Origin: Ferrovibrio sp046297595
Lineage (GTDB): Bacteria > Pseudomonadota > Alphaproteobacteria > Ferrovibrionales > Ferrovibrionaceae
NCBI RefSeq assembly: GCF_046297595.1
Contig: NZ_JBKBHT010000005.1
Location: 1-64,000 of the forward strand
Direction of reading: 5' to 3'
DNA length: 64,000 bases
Shown here: piece by piece, positions 17,932-25,958 of the stretch
How the letters are laid out: each line of letters begins with the position of its first letter
How positions within the stretch are numbered: position 1 is the stretch's first letter
Program-made: the position numbers and the translations under genes
The notes under the pieces: generated by a model
The model's database searches: none
The model's input: the letters and a program-made list of their open reading frames with translations, nothing else
What the model was told of the DNA's origin: nothing

Positions 17932-18390
17932 TTATTCCTCGTACAGAAGCGGTGCGGTGCTGGCCAATTGCACGGCCACCAACTCGACTTCCTGCGTGTC
18001 GATCAAGGAGAAATTGCTCAGTCCCGCACCGATGCCGATGAACAGCGCCAGCGCCAGCGTGGCCAGTTGTGGCATGGCGCGGCCGGCGGGGAACAGCAGG
18101 GCTAGGGCTTCGGCGATCTGCGCGCGCCATCCGGGCGGTGTGGCGACGGCGGTGGCGGGCAGGGCGGCAACCTGGGCAAAGATGCGGGCGCGCAGGTCGT
18201 CGCTCGGCTCGATCTCGGGAAGCGTGGCTGCGAGCAGACGATTATCGAAACGCAGGGCCGCGCGCTGCAATTCTCGCGCTTCCGATGACGCCGCCAGCAG
18301 GCGATCAGCCGCTGCCTGGTCACGCGCCGGCCAATGTTCGATATCGGCGCCATAGGCATCGATCAGGTGGGTGAAGCGGTCGAGATCCAT
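17932..18390 (-). CDS. Probable anti-sigma factor, membrane-anchored
   Basis: A 152-residue protein between an ECF sigma gene and a periplasmic sensor gene. The N-terminal 60 residues (FTHLIDAYGADIEHWP, then AAADRLLAASSEARELQ) are helical and acidic, as expected of a sigma-binding cytosolic domain, though no zinc-binding HxxxCxxC motif is present. One membrane helix is at about residues 105-125 (LATLALALFIGIGAGL). A short periplasmic tail follows. The assignment rests mainly on gene order and topology. It starts 15 bases after the sigma stop, so the stoichiometry is probably set by co-transcription. Confidence 0.75.
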   Translation of the reverse strand: MDLDRFTHLIDAYGADIEHWPARDQAAADRLLAASSEARELQRAALRFDNRLLAATLPEIEPSDDLRARIFAQVAALPATAVATPPGWRAQIAEALALLFPAGRAMPQLATLALALFIGIGAGLSNFSLIDTQEVELVAVQLASTAPLLYEE

Positions 18391-18405
18391 GATTTCACTC
18401 CAGAC

Positions 18406-19053
18406 TCATTCCGTGGCGCCGAAGGTCGCGCCGAGATCGTCGCGCAGGCTGCGTTTGGCGCGCACCAGAAGGGATTCCAGGGCGCCGACGCTGATTCCCA
18501 AGCTCTGGGCGGCGGTGATGTTGGTCTCGCCCTCCCAGAAGCAGAGCAGGATGGCGGCGCGCTGCCGCTCCGGCAGTCTGGCCAGGGCTGCGGTGACGCG
18601 GTCGCCGGTCTCGGCGGCCAGACGCGCCTGGTAGGGATTGGGCTGCGCTTCATCGATCGGTTCGGGCTGGTCGTCCAGTGCGGCCATGCCCGGCTTGCGC
18701 TTGCGGTCGATGCACAGATTGACCACCACGCGATTGAGCCAGGTCTTGAAACTGGCGCCGCCATCGGCCCGCCAGCGGCTGGCATGCTGCCAGACGCGCA
18801 GGAAGGCCTCCTGCGCGACTTCCTCGGCGTCGGCCCGGTCGAACAGCACGCGATAGGCCATGGTCACCGCATGGCGCAGGTAACGGTCGACCAGCAGGCG
18901 ATAGGCGGCATGGTCGCCGTTGGCGACCCGCAGCATCAGAGCGGCGTCGATATCCTGCACGGTCTCATTCCGCCGCAGCGGTATGGACAACAGGGTCGTT
19001 GGCAACACGCCCGTAAAAGCATCTGGGCGGGGTAGTGCGATGGAAGCAAGCAT
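18406..19053 (-). CDS. ECF-type RNA polymerase sigma factor
   Basis: A sigma-70 family factor with regions 2 and 4 only. Region 2 reads LLVDRYLRHAV, then DAEEVAQEAFLRVWQ and FKTWLNRVVVNLCIDRKRK. Region 4 reads LPERQRAAILLCFWEGET, then AAQSLGISVGALESLLVRAKRSL. The family-like part starts at QDIDAALMLRV. Three starts are possible: ATG 19104, ATG 19053 (AGGAA 9 bases upstream, used here) and GTG 18960, which gives a typical 184-residue ECF protein without an unconserved leader. It heads an operon with the anti-sigma and the periplasmic sensor. The regulon is unknown. Confidence 0.88.
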   Translation of the reverse strand: MLASIALPRPDAFTGVLPTTLLSIPLRRNETVQDIDAALMLRVANGDHAAYRLLVDRYLRHAVTMAYRVLFDRADAEEVAQEAFLRVWQHASRWRADGGASFKTWLNRVVVNLCIDRKRKPGMAALDDQPEPIDEAQPNPYQARLAAETGDRVTAALARLPERQRAAILLCFWEGETNITAAQSLGISVGALESLLVRAKRSLRDDLGATFGATE

Positions 19054-19157
19054 CCGGATAATTCCTGCTCTGGCCGACGAAACGGGGGCCGGGATTTCTC
19101 CCATGTCCCCTATACGGGCCAGCGGGGGAAATCCTGCGCAGGCGGGTCATGCTGCGA

Positions 19158-19754
19158 TCAGGCCTGTCCGGCCGCCTCTAGGGCCTTGAGTTCCTCGGTC
19201 AGGCGGGCAATTTCCTGGCCCACGGCCCGCGCCATGTCGGACTGGTCCCAGTCGCGATATTGGCGCTGTCGATAGGCCAGGGCATTGCGGTAATACAGCC
19301 AGGCGTTGAGGCGGCAGCGTACGTAATTATTCTGGGTCTTGATCACCTTTCCGGGGCTGCCGACCACCACCGAATTGTCCGGGATCACGGTGCCTTCCTT
19401 CAGGAAGGTATGGCCGCCGATGATGCAGTTATTCCCGATCACGCACCCGTCCATGATGGTCGAGCCGATGCCGATCAGGCAGTTGTCGCCGATGGTGCAG
19501 CCATGGATGGTGCAGTGATGGGTGATCGAGCAATGCGCGCCAATATAGGTACCGGTCTGGCTGCCGACATGCAGCATCGAGAAGTCCTGGATGTTGGTAT
19601 AGGCGCCGACGACAATCTCGTAATTTTCGGCCCGCATGGCGACATTGATCCAGACCGAACTGCCTTCCTCCAGCCGCACCTTGCCGTAAATCTGCGCGGT
19701 GTCGTGGATATAGGCGGGATTGTTCAGCACCACATCGGGGCCATGCACAGGCAT
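19158..19754 (-). CDS. Gamma-carbonic-anhydrase-like / hexapeptide-repeat protein
   Basis: A 198-residue left-handed beta-helix protein. Hexapeptide turns run from about residue 12 to 130 (IYGKVRLEEGSSVWINV, IGAHCSITHHCTIHGCTIG, IIGGHTFLKEGTVI). The His residues in the SITHHCTIHG stretch resemble the inter-subunit zinc ligands of gamma-CA/PaaY/YrdA-type proteins. The C-terminal 60 residues form a longer charged helical extension (from YVRCRLNAWLYYRN) than most YrdA proteins have. Whether it hydrates CO2 or is a structural or CoA-related relative cannot be told. It precedes the ECF operon on the same strand with a 53-base gap. Confidence 0.82.
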   Translation of the reverse strand: MPVHGPDVVLNNPAYIHDTAQIYGKVRLEEGSSVWINVAMRAENYEIVVGAYTNIQDFSMLHVGSQTGTYIGAHCSITHHCTIHGCTIGDNCLIGIGSTIMDGCVIGNNCIIGGHTFLKEGTVIPDNSVVVGSPGKVIKTQNNYVRCRLNAWLYYRNALAYRQRQYRDWDQSDMARAVGQEIARLTEELKALEAAGQA

Positions 19755-19826
19755 TATCGTTCCTCCATCTTCGGAAAACGACCTTAACCAAGCGCAGCGG
19801 AGGGAAAAAGGGCGGAAGGGCGCCTG

Positions 19827-20192
19827 TCAGGCCGCCACGGCCTCATCGGCCTCGACTGTTTCGCCGCCGGCGATCTTCCAGGCGAGCAGGCCGCCTTCAA
19901 GATGGAACAGATCCTCGACACCCTGAGCCGCCAGGCGGGTCAGCGCGGTGGCCGAGCGTTTGCCGGTCAGGCATTGCAGCACACGCCGCTTGCCTTGTGC
20001 GGCCGGCAGGGCCGCCGGATCGAGGCTGGAAAGCGGTACCAGTACCGAACCGGGGATGTATTCGTCGGCGTATTCGTCCGGCTCGCGCACATCGATCAGC
20101 ACGGCCTCTCCGGCCGCCAGCCAGGCCAGCACGGTCTGGGCCGTGACAACGGCTGCGGGGGAATTCAGGATCATGTCATTGGCGGTGGACAT
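19827..20192 (-). CDS. Rhodanese-like sulfurtransferase domain protein
   Basis: A 121-residue single rhodanese domain. The LIDVREPDEYADEYIPGSVLVPL segment (about 32-54) and the active-site loop CLTGKRS, with the persulfide-forming cysteine, are both clear. Single-domain rhodaneses move sulfane sulfur to acceptors, often in thiosulfate or sulfide handling. Unusually, the 90 bases upstream are AT-rich and contain a perfect inverted repeat (20229-20243). Sulfide-responsive ArsR-type repressors such as BigR often control rhodanese genes, but none is encoded next to it. It is monocistronic, between two other minus-strand genes. Confidence 0.9.
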   Translation of the reverse strand: MSTANDMILNSPAAVVTAQTVLAWLAAGEAVLIDVREPDEYADEYIPGSVLVPLSSLDPAALPAAQGKRRVLQCLTGKRSATALTRLAAQGVEDLFHLEGGLLAWKIAGGETVEADEAVAA

Positions 20193-20228
20193 AGACCGAA
20201 TATATGGCCTGCGACTGTGGAATTCAAA

Positions 20229-20243
20229 TGAAATAGCATTTCA
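20229..20243. promoter_or_regulatory. Inverted repeat upstream of the rhodanese gene
   Basis: TGAAAT-AGC-ATTTCA, perfect 6-bp arms, 37-51 bases before the rhodanese ATG in an AT-rich stretch. An operator role is suggested by symmetry and position only. Confidence 0.4.
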
Positions 20244-20280
20244 ATATGTAATAACAAATATTCACAAATAATGGAGTAAA

Positions 20281-20315
20281 ATAAAAAGCGGCCTCCCGGT
20301 CTGAGGAGGCCGCTT
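20281..20315 (-). terminator. Intrinsic terminator of the cytochrome c gene
   Basis: Stem AAGCGGCCTCC / GGAGGCCGCTT (11 bp, eight-base loop). On the minus strand it is followed by TTTTTAT, 13 bases past the cytochrome stop. A strong Rho-independent terminator. Confidence 0.9.
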
Positions 20316-20328
20316 AGAAAACAGTCGG

Positions 20329-20709
20329 TTACTTGGTGGCGTCCTTCAGGTAGGCGATCAGGTCAGCCACTTCGCTTTCCTTCTTGATGCCGGGGAAGAC
20401 CATCTTGTTGCCAGGGATATAGGCCTTCGGATCGGCGATATAGGCGGCAATGGTCTTTTCATCCCACACCACGGCCTTGGCCTTCATGGCATCGGAATAC
20501 TTGAAACCCTCGGCCGTGCCGGACTTGCGCCCGAAAACGTTGTGCAGGCTTGGGCCGACGCCGTTCTTGCCTTCCGCCAGTTGATGACAGGCGCGGCATT
20601 TGGCGAAAGCCTTCTTGCCGGCTTCGACGTCGCCGGCTGCCTGGGCGCCGCTGGCAAGGGTGAATGAAACCGCCAGGGCGGCAAGGGCGGAAAAAACGAC
20701 TCGCGACAT
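20329..20709 (-). CDS. Periplasmic c-type cytochrome (small class I)
   Basis: A 126-residue secreted protein. The signal peptide ends at AQA-AGD (after residue 24). The heme-attachment motif CRACH is at residues 38-42, and the distal ligand is probably the Met in GNKMVFPG. The fold and length (about 100 residues mature) match cytochrome c2/c552-like soluble carriers that shuttle electrons to terminal oxidases. The ATG at 20709 is set by AGGAG 8 bases upstream and by the signal peptide; a long frame extending upstream to 21435 is spurious. It is divergent from the unknown gene at 20923. A strong terminator follows. Confidence 0.93.
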   Translation of the reverse strand: MSRVVFSALAALAVSFTLASGAQAAGDVEAGKKAFAKCRACHQLAEGKNGVGPSLHNVFGRKSGTAEGFKYSDAMKAKAVVWDEKTIAAYIADPKAYIPGNKMVFPGIKKESEVADLIAYLKDATK

Positions 20710-20922
20710 CTCGTGGGGCTCCTCGCGTGATTCTGGTCCGTCCGGGAACGTATACGCCTTTACGGCGCGGCGAAATCCCCGAAGCCGGATGGAAAATAGC
20801 ATAGCGACTCGCTCTATCAACAGCGGCGCGTTGCCGCATTTACCGGCGCTTAACAGCCGCCTGCTTAGTCTGCCCCGCCTGGACGCAAAAAATGTCCTCG
20901 CGGAGCGGGAGTTCGGCTGAAG

Positions 20923-21660
20923 ATGAACATGATGGCCAATCTGGGTCATGGCCGGTTGCAGTCGATGGTTGCAGCCGGGAACGAGGTGCTGCGGATCCAG
21001 CAGGCGCTGGCGGCCCGCCGCAGCAACCTGGTGGCTGAATTGCTGCGCGGCGAAGAGGATTTCTACGAACAGAGGCATTATCCGGCCGGGGATGTATTCG
21101 ATCCGCAGACGGGAGCGCAGTATTACTATCATGCTCATCGCAACGATGGCCGCGAGCATGGTCATTTCCACATCTTTCAGCGGCCGCACCTCTTGCCGGA
21201 AAAATTCGAACCGGTTCGTTTCGTGAAACCCGGAATCGGCCGCTGCTCGCCGAAGGAAAAGATCGGCCCGCACTGGCCGCGGGGCCATCGCGCACTGGCC
21301 CATATCGTTGCCGTGGCGATGGACCATTACGGCCAGCCGATCCGGCTGTTCACCGTCAATCGCTGGGTTACCGACGAGACCTGGTATTCGGCGCGCGACC
21401 TGATCGCGATGCTGGATCGTTTTGAATTGCGTCACGGCTGGCCGGCGCCAGATGTGAATCGCTGGCTGAATGGCCTGTTGCGCCTGTTCCAGCCCGAGGT
21501 CGTCGAACTGATCCGTCGCCGCGACGCTGCGGTGGAGGCGCGGGGGCGCGCCAATCCGCGTGGTGATGCACTAGAAGACCGCAGCCTGGAAGTGACCGCG
21601 TCCCTGGATATTTCGGTAGAACGCCGGATGCGGCAGTTGCGCCGCTCGTTGGCTGCCTGA
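20923..21660 (+). CDS. Conserved protein of unknown function (possibly DUF6969)
   Basis: A 245-residue soluble protein that I cannot assign to a pathway. It begins with a helical stretch (residues 8-45). It then has an aromatic and His-rich core: EDFYEQRHYPAGDVFDP, AQYYYHAHR, REHGHFHIFQRP, then LAHIVAVAMDHYGQPI and LFTVNRWVTDETW. The HAHR..EHGHFHIF pattern could be a metal or active site. I recall a DUF6969-type family with similar blocks but am not certain. The Arg-rich C-terminus may be unstructured. It is divergent from the cytochrome c gene and convergent with a TRAP-type binding protein gene, with 3 bases between the stops. Confidence 0.75.
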   Translation: MNMMANLGHGRLQSMVAAGNEVLRIQQALAARRSNLVAELLRGEEDFYEQRHYPAGDVFDPQTGAQYYYHAHRNDGREHGHFHIFQRPHLLPEKFEPVRFVKPGIGRCSPKEKIGPHWPRGHRALAHIVAVAMDHYGQPIRLFTVNRWVTDETWYSARDLIAMLDRFELRHGWPAPDVNRWLNGLLRLFQPEVVELIRRRDAAVEARGRANPRGDALEDRSLEVTASLDISVERRMRQLRRSLAA

Positions 21661-21663
21661 ACT

Positions 21664-22797
21664 TCAGGGCAGATAGCCGAGGTTCCGCCACTCGGCATAG
21701 GCCTGGCGGAAACTCTGGTAGGATTCCCAGACTTTCTTGAATTCCGGATTGGTGGCGCTCTCTTCCTTCACCACCTTGATCCAGGCGGTTTTCAGTTCCT
21801 GCATCACCGGCTTGGGCAGGGTGCGTATCGTCACGCCACGGGCGCGGATTTCCTGCAAGGCCTTCACCTGCTGGGCCTCGCCCTCGGCCAGGCTCTCGCG
21901 CACGGTATCGCCACAGACGCTGGTGATCAGGCCGCGCTGCGCGTCACTCAGGCCTTCCCAGACCTTCATGTTGATCAGTAACGAGATCAGCGAACTCTGC
22001 TGGTGCCAGCCGGGGAAGTAAAAATTCTGCGCCGCCTTGTAGAACCCGAAACGCAGGTCGGTCGCGGGCAGGGAGAATTCAGCCGCGTCGATGTCGCCGG
22101 TCTGCAAGGCATCGAATATGTCACCGCCATTCAACGGCACGACCTCGACGCCAAGCTGGCTGATCACGCGGGCGCCGATCCCCATGAAGCGCATCCGCAA
22201 ACCGTTCAGGTCGGTGGCGGCATTGATCTCGCGGCGGAACCATCCACCGGATTCCGGCGGCAGGATGGTGCAGACCACCGGCTTGATGTTGAAACGGGCG
22301 AAGCTCTCGTCCATCAGCGGCTGGCCACCGCCATACGATAGCCAGGCCAGGTATTCACTGGCCGGCGGACCGAATGGCACGCTGGAAAACAACCAAAAAG
22401 CGGAATCGCGTGAGGCGAAAAAATTGGCCGACGACCAGACGGCATCGATCTCGCCGCTCGACACCTTGTCGAACAGCTCGGCATTCGGTGCCAGCGTGTT
22501 GGGTTCATACAGCTTGAACTTGACGTTGCCATTCGAGGCAATGGCCAGCTTGTCGACCATGGCTGTTGCCATGGTTCCGATCAGCGGCGCCGTCGATGGG
22601 GCTGGGCTGGCCAGTTTGATCCGTGCCGGCTGATCTGTCGGCTCGTTGGGCGGGGGCGTGATGGCAGCGGCCGGCTCGGGTTCCTTGATCGCGCGTGCCT
22701 CGGGGGCATTGGACGCGCGCTGCAGCGACACGGCGCCGATGCCGATCAGGATACCCAATACCAATGCGAGGCCAGCTACGGTGACCAGACGCGCCAT
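21664..22797 (-). CDS. TRAP-type C4-dicarboxylate binding protein (DctP family), membrane-anchored
   Basis: A 377-residue DctP-family solute receptor. Residues about 5-25 form an uncleaved-looking membrane anchor or signal (VTVAGLALVLGILIGIGAVS). An Ala/Pro/Glu-rich linker follows to about residue 60, an unusual feature for a TRAP receptor. The family fold follows: GNVKFKLYEPNTLAP, GEIDAVWSSANFFA, LNGLRMRFMGIGARVISQLG with the substrate Arg, and GDIDAAEFSLPATDLRFG. It has no permease on its own strand. It is divergent from a second receptor followed by DctQM, so it may feed that permease or act as a sensor. Confidence 0.87.
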   Translation of the reverse strand: MARLVTVAGLALVLGILIGIGAVSLQRASNAPEARAIKEPEPAAAITPPPNEPTDQPARIKLASPAPSTAPLIGTMATAMVDKLAIASNGNVKFKLYEPNTLAPNAELFDKVSSGEIDAVWSSANFFASRDSAFWLFSSVPFGPPASEYLAWLSYGGGQPLMDESFARFNIKPVVCTILPPESGGWFRREINAATDLNGLRMRFMGIGARVISQLGVEVVPLNGGDIFDALQTGDIDAAEFSLPATDLRFGFYKAAQNFYFPGWHQQSSLISLLINMKVWEGLSDAQRGLITSVCGDTVRESLAEGEAQQVKALQEIRARGVTIRTLPKPVMQELKTAWIKVVKEESATNPEFKKVWESYQSFRQAYAEWRNLGYLP

Positions 22798-22981
22798 CAG
22801 GATTTCACTTTCTCTCCGCCAGGCGCTCCAAATGCGGCTGGCAACTGCCGGGCGTCACCATAAGGGGCAGGCAGGCGGGTCGTCCATCGGTCCGGGCCAT
22901 CCGCTTGACTCTTAGTTTCTCTTGTAACTAACTTTGGATCAGGTAAAAAAATCCACAACAAATTCCTCGGGAGGAATTGCC
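22798..22981. promoter_or_regulatory. Divergent promoter region of two TRAP receptor genes
   Basis: 184 bases between two receptor genes pointing apart. No clear operator is visible. CTCGGGAGGAATTGCC just before 22982 is the ribosome-binding site that fixes the GTG start. Confidence 0.45.
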
Positions 22982-24043
22982 GTGCGAAACAACCTTAAGG
23001 CCATCCTGGCCCGGGCCGCTTTTGCCGTGGCCTCAGGCGCCGCCCTGTTCGTCGCCGCCCCCGCGCAGCCTGTTGCAGCGCAGGAGATCGAACTCAAGCT
23101 GAGCCATTTCCTGCCGCCCGGCCATGGTATCCACCGCGACTGGCTGCTGCCCTGGGGGGAGGAACTGACCAAGCGCAGCAACGGCAAGGTCAAAGTAACG
23201 ATCTTCCCCGCCGGCTCGGCCTTCGGCAACCCGGCCCGCCAGCTCGAACAGGCCGTCAGCGGCGTGGTCGATATCGCCCATGGCCTGCGCGGCGTGCCGG
23301 CGGGACGGTTCAACCGCATGGGCATCATCGAATTCCCCTTCCTGGTGGAAACCGCCAATGCTGCCAGCCGCACCCTGTGGGAGATGTATCCCAAGCATTT
23401 CGCGCAGGAGTTCCCCGACACGGTAAAAGTGCTGGGCTTGCATGCCCATAACGCCGGCCTGATTCATACCCGCGACAAGCAGGTGAAAAACATGGACGAT
23501 CTGAAGGGCCTGCGCATCCGCTCGCCCAGTCCGCAGATCAACGCCATGCTGCAGCAGCTTGGCGCAACCCCGGTTGGCCTGCCGCCGGGCGAGGTATACG
23601 AAAACCTGCAGCGCGGCGTGATCGACGGCGCGGTGTTCCCGTGGGATCCGATCAATTCCTTCCGACTGTTCGAAGTGACCAAGTATCACCTCGACGCGCG
23701 CTCCTATACAGCCAGCTTCTATTTCGTGATGAACAAGCGCAAATACGACAGCCTGCCGGCCGAGGTGAAGAAGGCGATCGACGACACCACCGGTGCGGCG
23801 CTGACCGAGAAATTCGGCGACTGGTGGAACCAGTGGGATGCGCCTGGCCTGGAAGCGGCGAGCAAGAAGGGCAACGTGATGTCGTCGCTGAGCGAGGCGG
23901 AACGTAACCGCTGGCGCGACGCCCTGAAGCCCACCACCGAGAAGCTGCTCACCGACCTGGAAGGTCAGGGCATCAAGAATGCCCGCGAGATCTATCGCGA
24001 GATGCAGCAGCGCATCGCCAAGTATGAAGGCGGCAAGCGCTGA
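22982..24043 (+). CDS. dctP: TRAP transporter solute-binding protein (DctP family)
   Basis: A 353-residue periplasmic receptor of a TRAP transporter. The GTG start at 22982 is chosen because GGGAGGAA lies 5 bases upstream and it leads directly into a signal peptide (cleavage near VAAQE, about residue 33). An ATG at 22934 would place 16 polar residues in front. Family motifs include LSHFLPPGHGIHRDWLLPW, GKVKVTIFPAGSAFG, LKGLRIRSPSPQINAMLQQLG (the carboxylate-binding Arg) and GVIDGAVFPWDPI. The ligand is probably an organic acid. A stem-loop separates it from dctQM, which usually keeps receptor levels above permease levels. Confidence 0.93.
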   Translation: MRNNLKAILARAAFAVASGAALFVAAPAQPVAAQEIELKLSHFLPPGHGIHRDWLLPWGEELTKRSNGKVKVTIFPAGSAFGNPARQLEQAVSGVVDIAHGLRGVPAGRFNRMGIIEFPFLVETANAASRTLWEMYPKHFAQEFPDTVKVLGLHAHNAGLIHTRDKQVKNMDDLKGLRIRSPSPQINAMLQQLGATPVGLPPGEVYENLQRGVIDGAVFPWDPINSFRLFEVTKYHLDARSYTASFYFVMNKRKYDSLPAEVKKAIDDTTGAALTEKFGDWWNQWDAPGLEAASKKGNVMSSLSEAERNRWRDALKPTTEKLLTDLEGQGIKNAREIYREMQQRIAKYEGGKR

Positions 24044-24057
24044 GGCGATATAATCCC

Positions 24058-24096
24058 GTGGCCCGCCGAACCGGTTTTTCCGGCGCGGCGGGCCAC
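24058..24096 (+). other. Stem-loop between TRAP receptor and permease genes
   Basis: Arms GTGGCCCGCCG (24058-24068) and CGGCGGGCCAC (24086-24096) pair perfectly, and a smaller CCGG hairpin sits in the loop. It lies 15 bases after the receptor stop and 24 before dctQ. It could attenuate transcription or protect the receptor mRNA. Confidence 0.7.
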
Positions 24097-24119
24097 AGTC
24101 TTTTCTGACGGATGCCGGA

Positions 24120-24647
24120 ATGACGCCGATCTATCGTGCGGCTGAATGGAGTGCCGCCTGGGCCGCACGGGTGGGTGCTTTCTGCGCCCTGCTGGCCGGG
24201 CTTGCGACCTGTGCCGATGTAGTGATTCGTCATGCCGGGGGGCAGGGCATCCTCGGCACGGTCGACATCACCCAGCTGATGATCATGGCCACGGCCTTCC
24301 TGACCATCCCCTATGGGTTCATCGCCGACAGCCATGTGGCCGTCGATCTCGGTGTCGAACGTTTGCCTTACCGGCTGCAGGCTTTCTGCCGCATGCTGGC
24401 CGCCCTGTGCGGTGCGGTGCTGATGCTGGCGATCACCTGGTTTGGCTGGCAGCAGTTCAACACCGTGGCGCTGATGGGCGACAAATCGCAGACCATCGCC
24501 ATGCCCATGACCTGGTATTGGTATCCGCTGCTGGGCGGTGCGGTATTTGCCGCGCTGATGGCTCTGACGGTCGCCTTGCGCCATCTCATGACACTGCTGA
24601 CCGGTCGCGATCCGCTGCCGGCGCCGCACCCGCAGCCACCGGCATGA
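24120..24647 (+). CDS. dctQ: TRAP transporter small permease subunit
   Basis: A 175-residue inner-membrane protein with four hydrophobic segments (about 15-35, 48-68, 90-110, 130-152), as expected of DctQ. DctQ supports the large DctM subunit in Na+-driven uptake of organic acids. FIADSHVAVDLGVERLP is the family's conserved loop after helix 2. The stop overlaps the dctM start (ATGA), indicating translational coupling. Confidence 0.92.
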   Translation: MTPIYRAAEWSAAWAARVGAFCALLAGLATCADVVIRHAGGQGILGTVDITQLMIMATAFLTIPYGFIADSHVAVDLGVERLPYRLQAFCRMLAALCGAVLMLAITWFGWQQFNTVALMGDKSQTIAMPMTWYWYPLLGGAVFAALMALTVALRHLMTLLTGRDPLPAPHPQPPA

Positions 24648-25942
24648 CCCCGGCGTTGGTGGGCATCCTGGGTTTCGGCGCCGTTCTGGCGCTGATGTTG
24701 CTGCGCGTGCCGGTGGCCGTGGCAATGGGCCTGGTCGGCGCCGCCGGTTTCCTGATGCTGCAGGGCTGGGATGGTCTGGCCTATGTGATGGGGTCCTCGC
24801 CGTTCGAGAGCGTGTTTCCATATAGCCTTTCGGTCGTGCCGCTGTTCGTGATGATGGGCGTGTTCGCCACCTATGCCGGATTGTCGCGTCAACTTTATGA
24901 TGCCGCCTATGCCTTTCTCGGACATTTCCGCGGCGGTCTGGCGCTTGCCACCATCGGGGCCTGCGCGGCTTTCGGCTCGATCTGCGGATCGGCGATTGCC
25001 ACGGCGGCCACGATGTGTCGCGTCGCGCTGCCAGAGATGCGTCGCCGCGGTTATGCCGACAGTCTGGCCACCGCAACGATTGCCGCCGGGGGCACGCTGG
25101 GAATCCTCATTCCTCCCTCAATTATTCTGCTGATCTATGCACTGCTGACCGAGCAGTCGCTGGGCAAGCTGTATGTCGCCGCTCTGCTGCCGGGCCTGCT
25201 TGGCACGGGCCTCTATATGCTGGCGATTGCCGCCACCGTGCGCTTTAACCCGAACAGCGGGCCGGCGGGCGAGCGCATGGCCTGGCCGCGACGTTTGCGC
25301 ACCATGCGCAGCGTATGGCCGGTTTTCCTGCTGTTCGTGGTGGTGATCGGCGGTATGTTCGCTGGCATCTTTTCCCCCAACGAAGCCGCGTCGGTCGGCG
25401 CGGTCGGCGCGCTGCTGTTCGCCTTGGCCGGTCGTACGATGGGCCTGTCGCGTTTCAAGGACTCGCTGCTGGAAACAGCTTCCACCAGCGCGATGATCTT
25501 CCTGATCCTGATCGGTGCAGGCCTGTTCAACTTCTTTCTCGAAGTCACCAATGCGCCGCAACTGGTGGTGCAGCAGATTCAGGCCCTGAATGTCAGCCCG
25601 GCGCTGTTCCTCGTACTGCTCACCGTGTTCTACGTCGTGCTCGGTGCGCTGATGGACGACCTGGCGATGATGCTGCTGACGCTGCCCTTCGTGTTTCCGG
25701 CGGTGCAGGCCCTGGGAATCGATCCGCTCTGGTTCGGCATCTATATGGTCACCATCGTCGAGATCGGCATGATCGTGCCGCCGGTCGGCATGAATCTCTT
25801 CGTGATCCAGGGCGTGGGACAGGTGAAGCTGCCCACCGTGATCCGCGGCATCCTGCCCTTCGTGCTGGCCGATCTGGTGCGGGTCGGCCTGCTGATCGGT
25901 TTTCCGCAGATCGTGCTGTGGCTGCCAAGCCTCATGGATTGA
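24644..25942 (+). CDS. dctM: TRAP transporter large permease subunit
   Basis: A 432-residue polytopic protein, the transport-active subunit of the TRAP system. It shows the DctM motifs: GFGAVLALMLLRVPVAVAMG at the start, CGSAIATAATM, GGTLGILIPPSIILLIYALLTEQSLG in the first half, and MVTIVEIGMIVPPVGMNLFV in the second half. The start at 24644 is fixed by the overlap with dctQ and by the family N-terminus; the open frame continues upstream but in the dctQ region. The isomerase gene behind it is convergent. Confidence 0.94.
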   Translation: MTPALVGILGFGAVLALMLLRVPVAVAMGLVGAAGFLMLQGWDGLAYVMGSSPFESVFPYSLSVVPLFVMMGVFATYAGLSRQLYDAAYAFLGHFRGGLALATIGACAAFGSICGSAIATAATMCRVALPEMRRRGYADSLATATIAAGGTLGILIPPSIILLIYALLTEQSLGKLYVAALLPGLLGTGLYMLAIAATVRFNPNSGPAGERMAWPRRLRTMRSVWPVFLLFVVVIGGMFAGIFSPNEAASVGAVGALLFALAGRTMGLSRFKDSLLETASTSAMIFLILIGAGLFNFFLEVTNAPQLVVQQIQALNVSPALFLVLLTVFYVVLGALMDDLAMMLLTLPFVFPAVQALGIDPLWFGIYMVTIVEIGMIVPPVGMNLFVIQGVGQVKLPTVIRGILPFVLADLVRVGLLIGFPQIVLWLPSLMD

Positions 25943-25958
25943 TGGCCTTATGGACTGA

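Noticed and set aside
19111..19134. GGATTT and CGTATA on the minus strand as an ECF autoregulatory promoter
   Set aside because: The spacing between the two elements (12 bases) is too short for typical ECF promoters (about 16-17), so I did not list it.
20329..21435. Extension of the cytochrome c frame to 368 codons
   Set aside because: The signal peptide and ribosome-binding site place the start at 20709; the extension covers the antisense of another gene.
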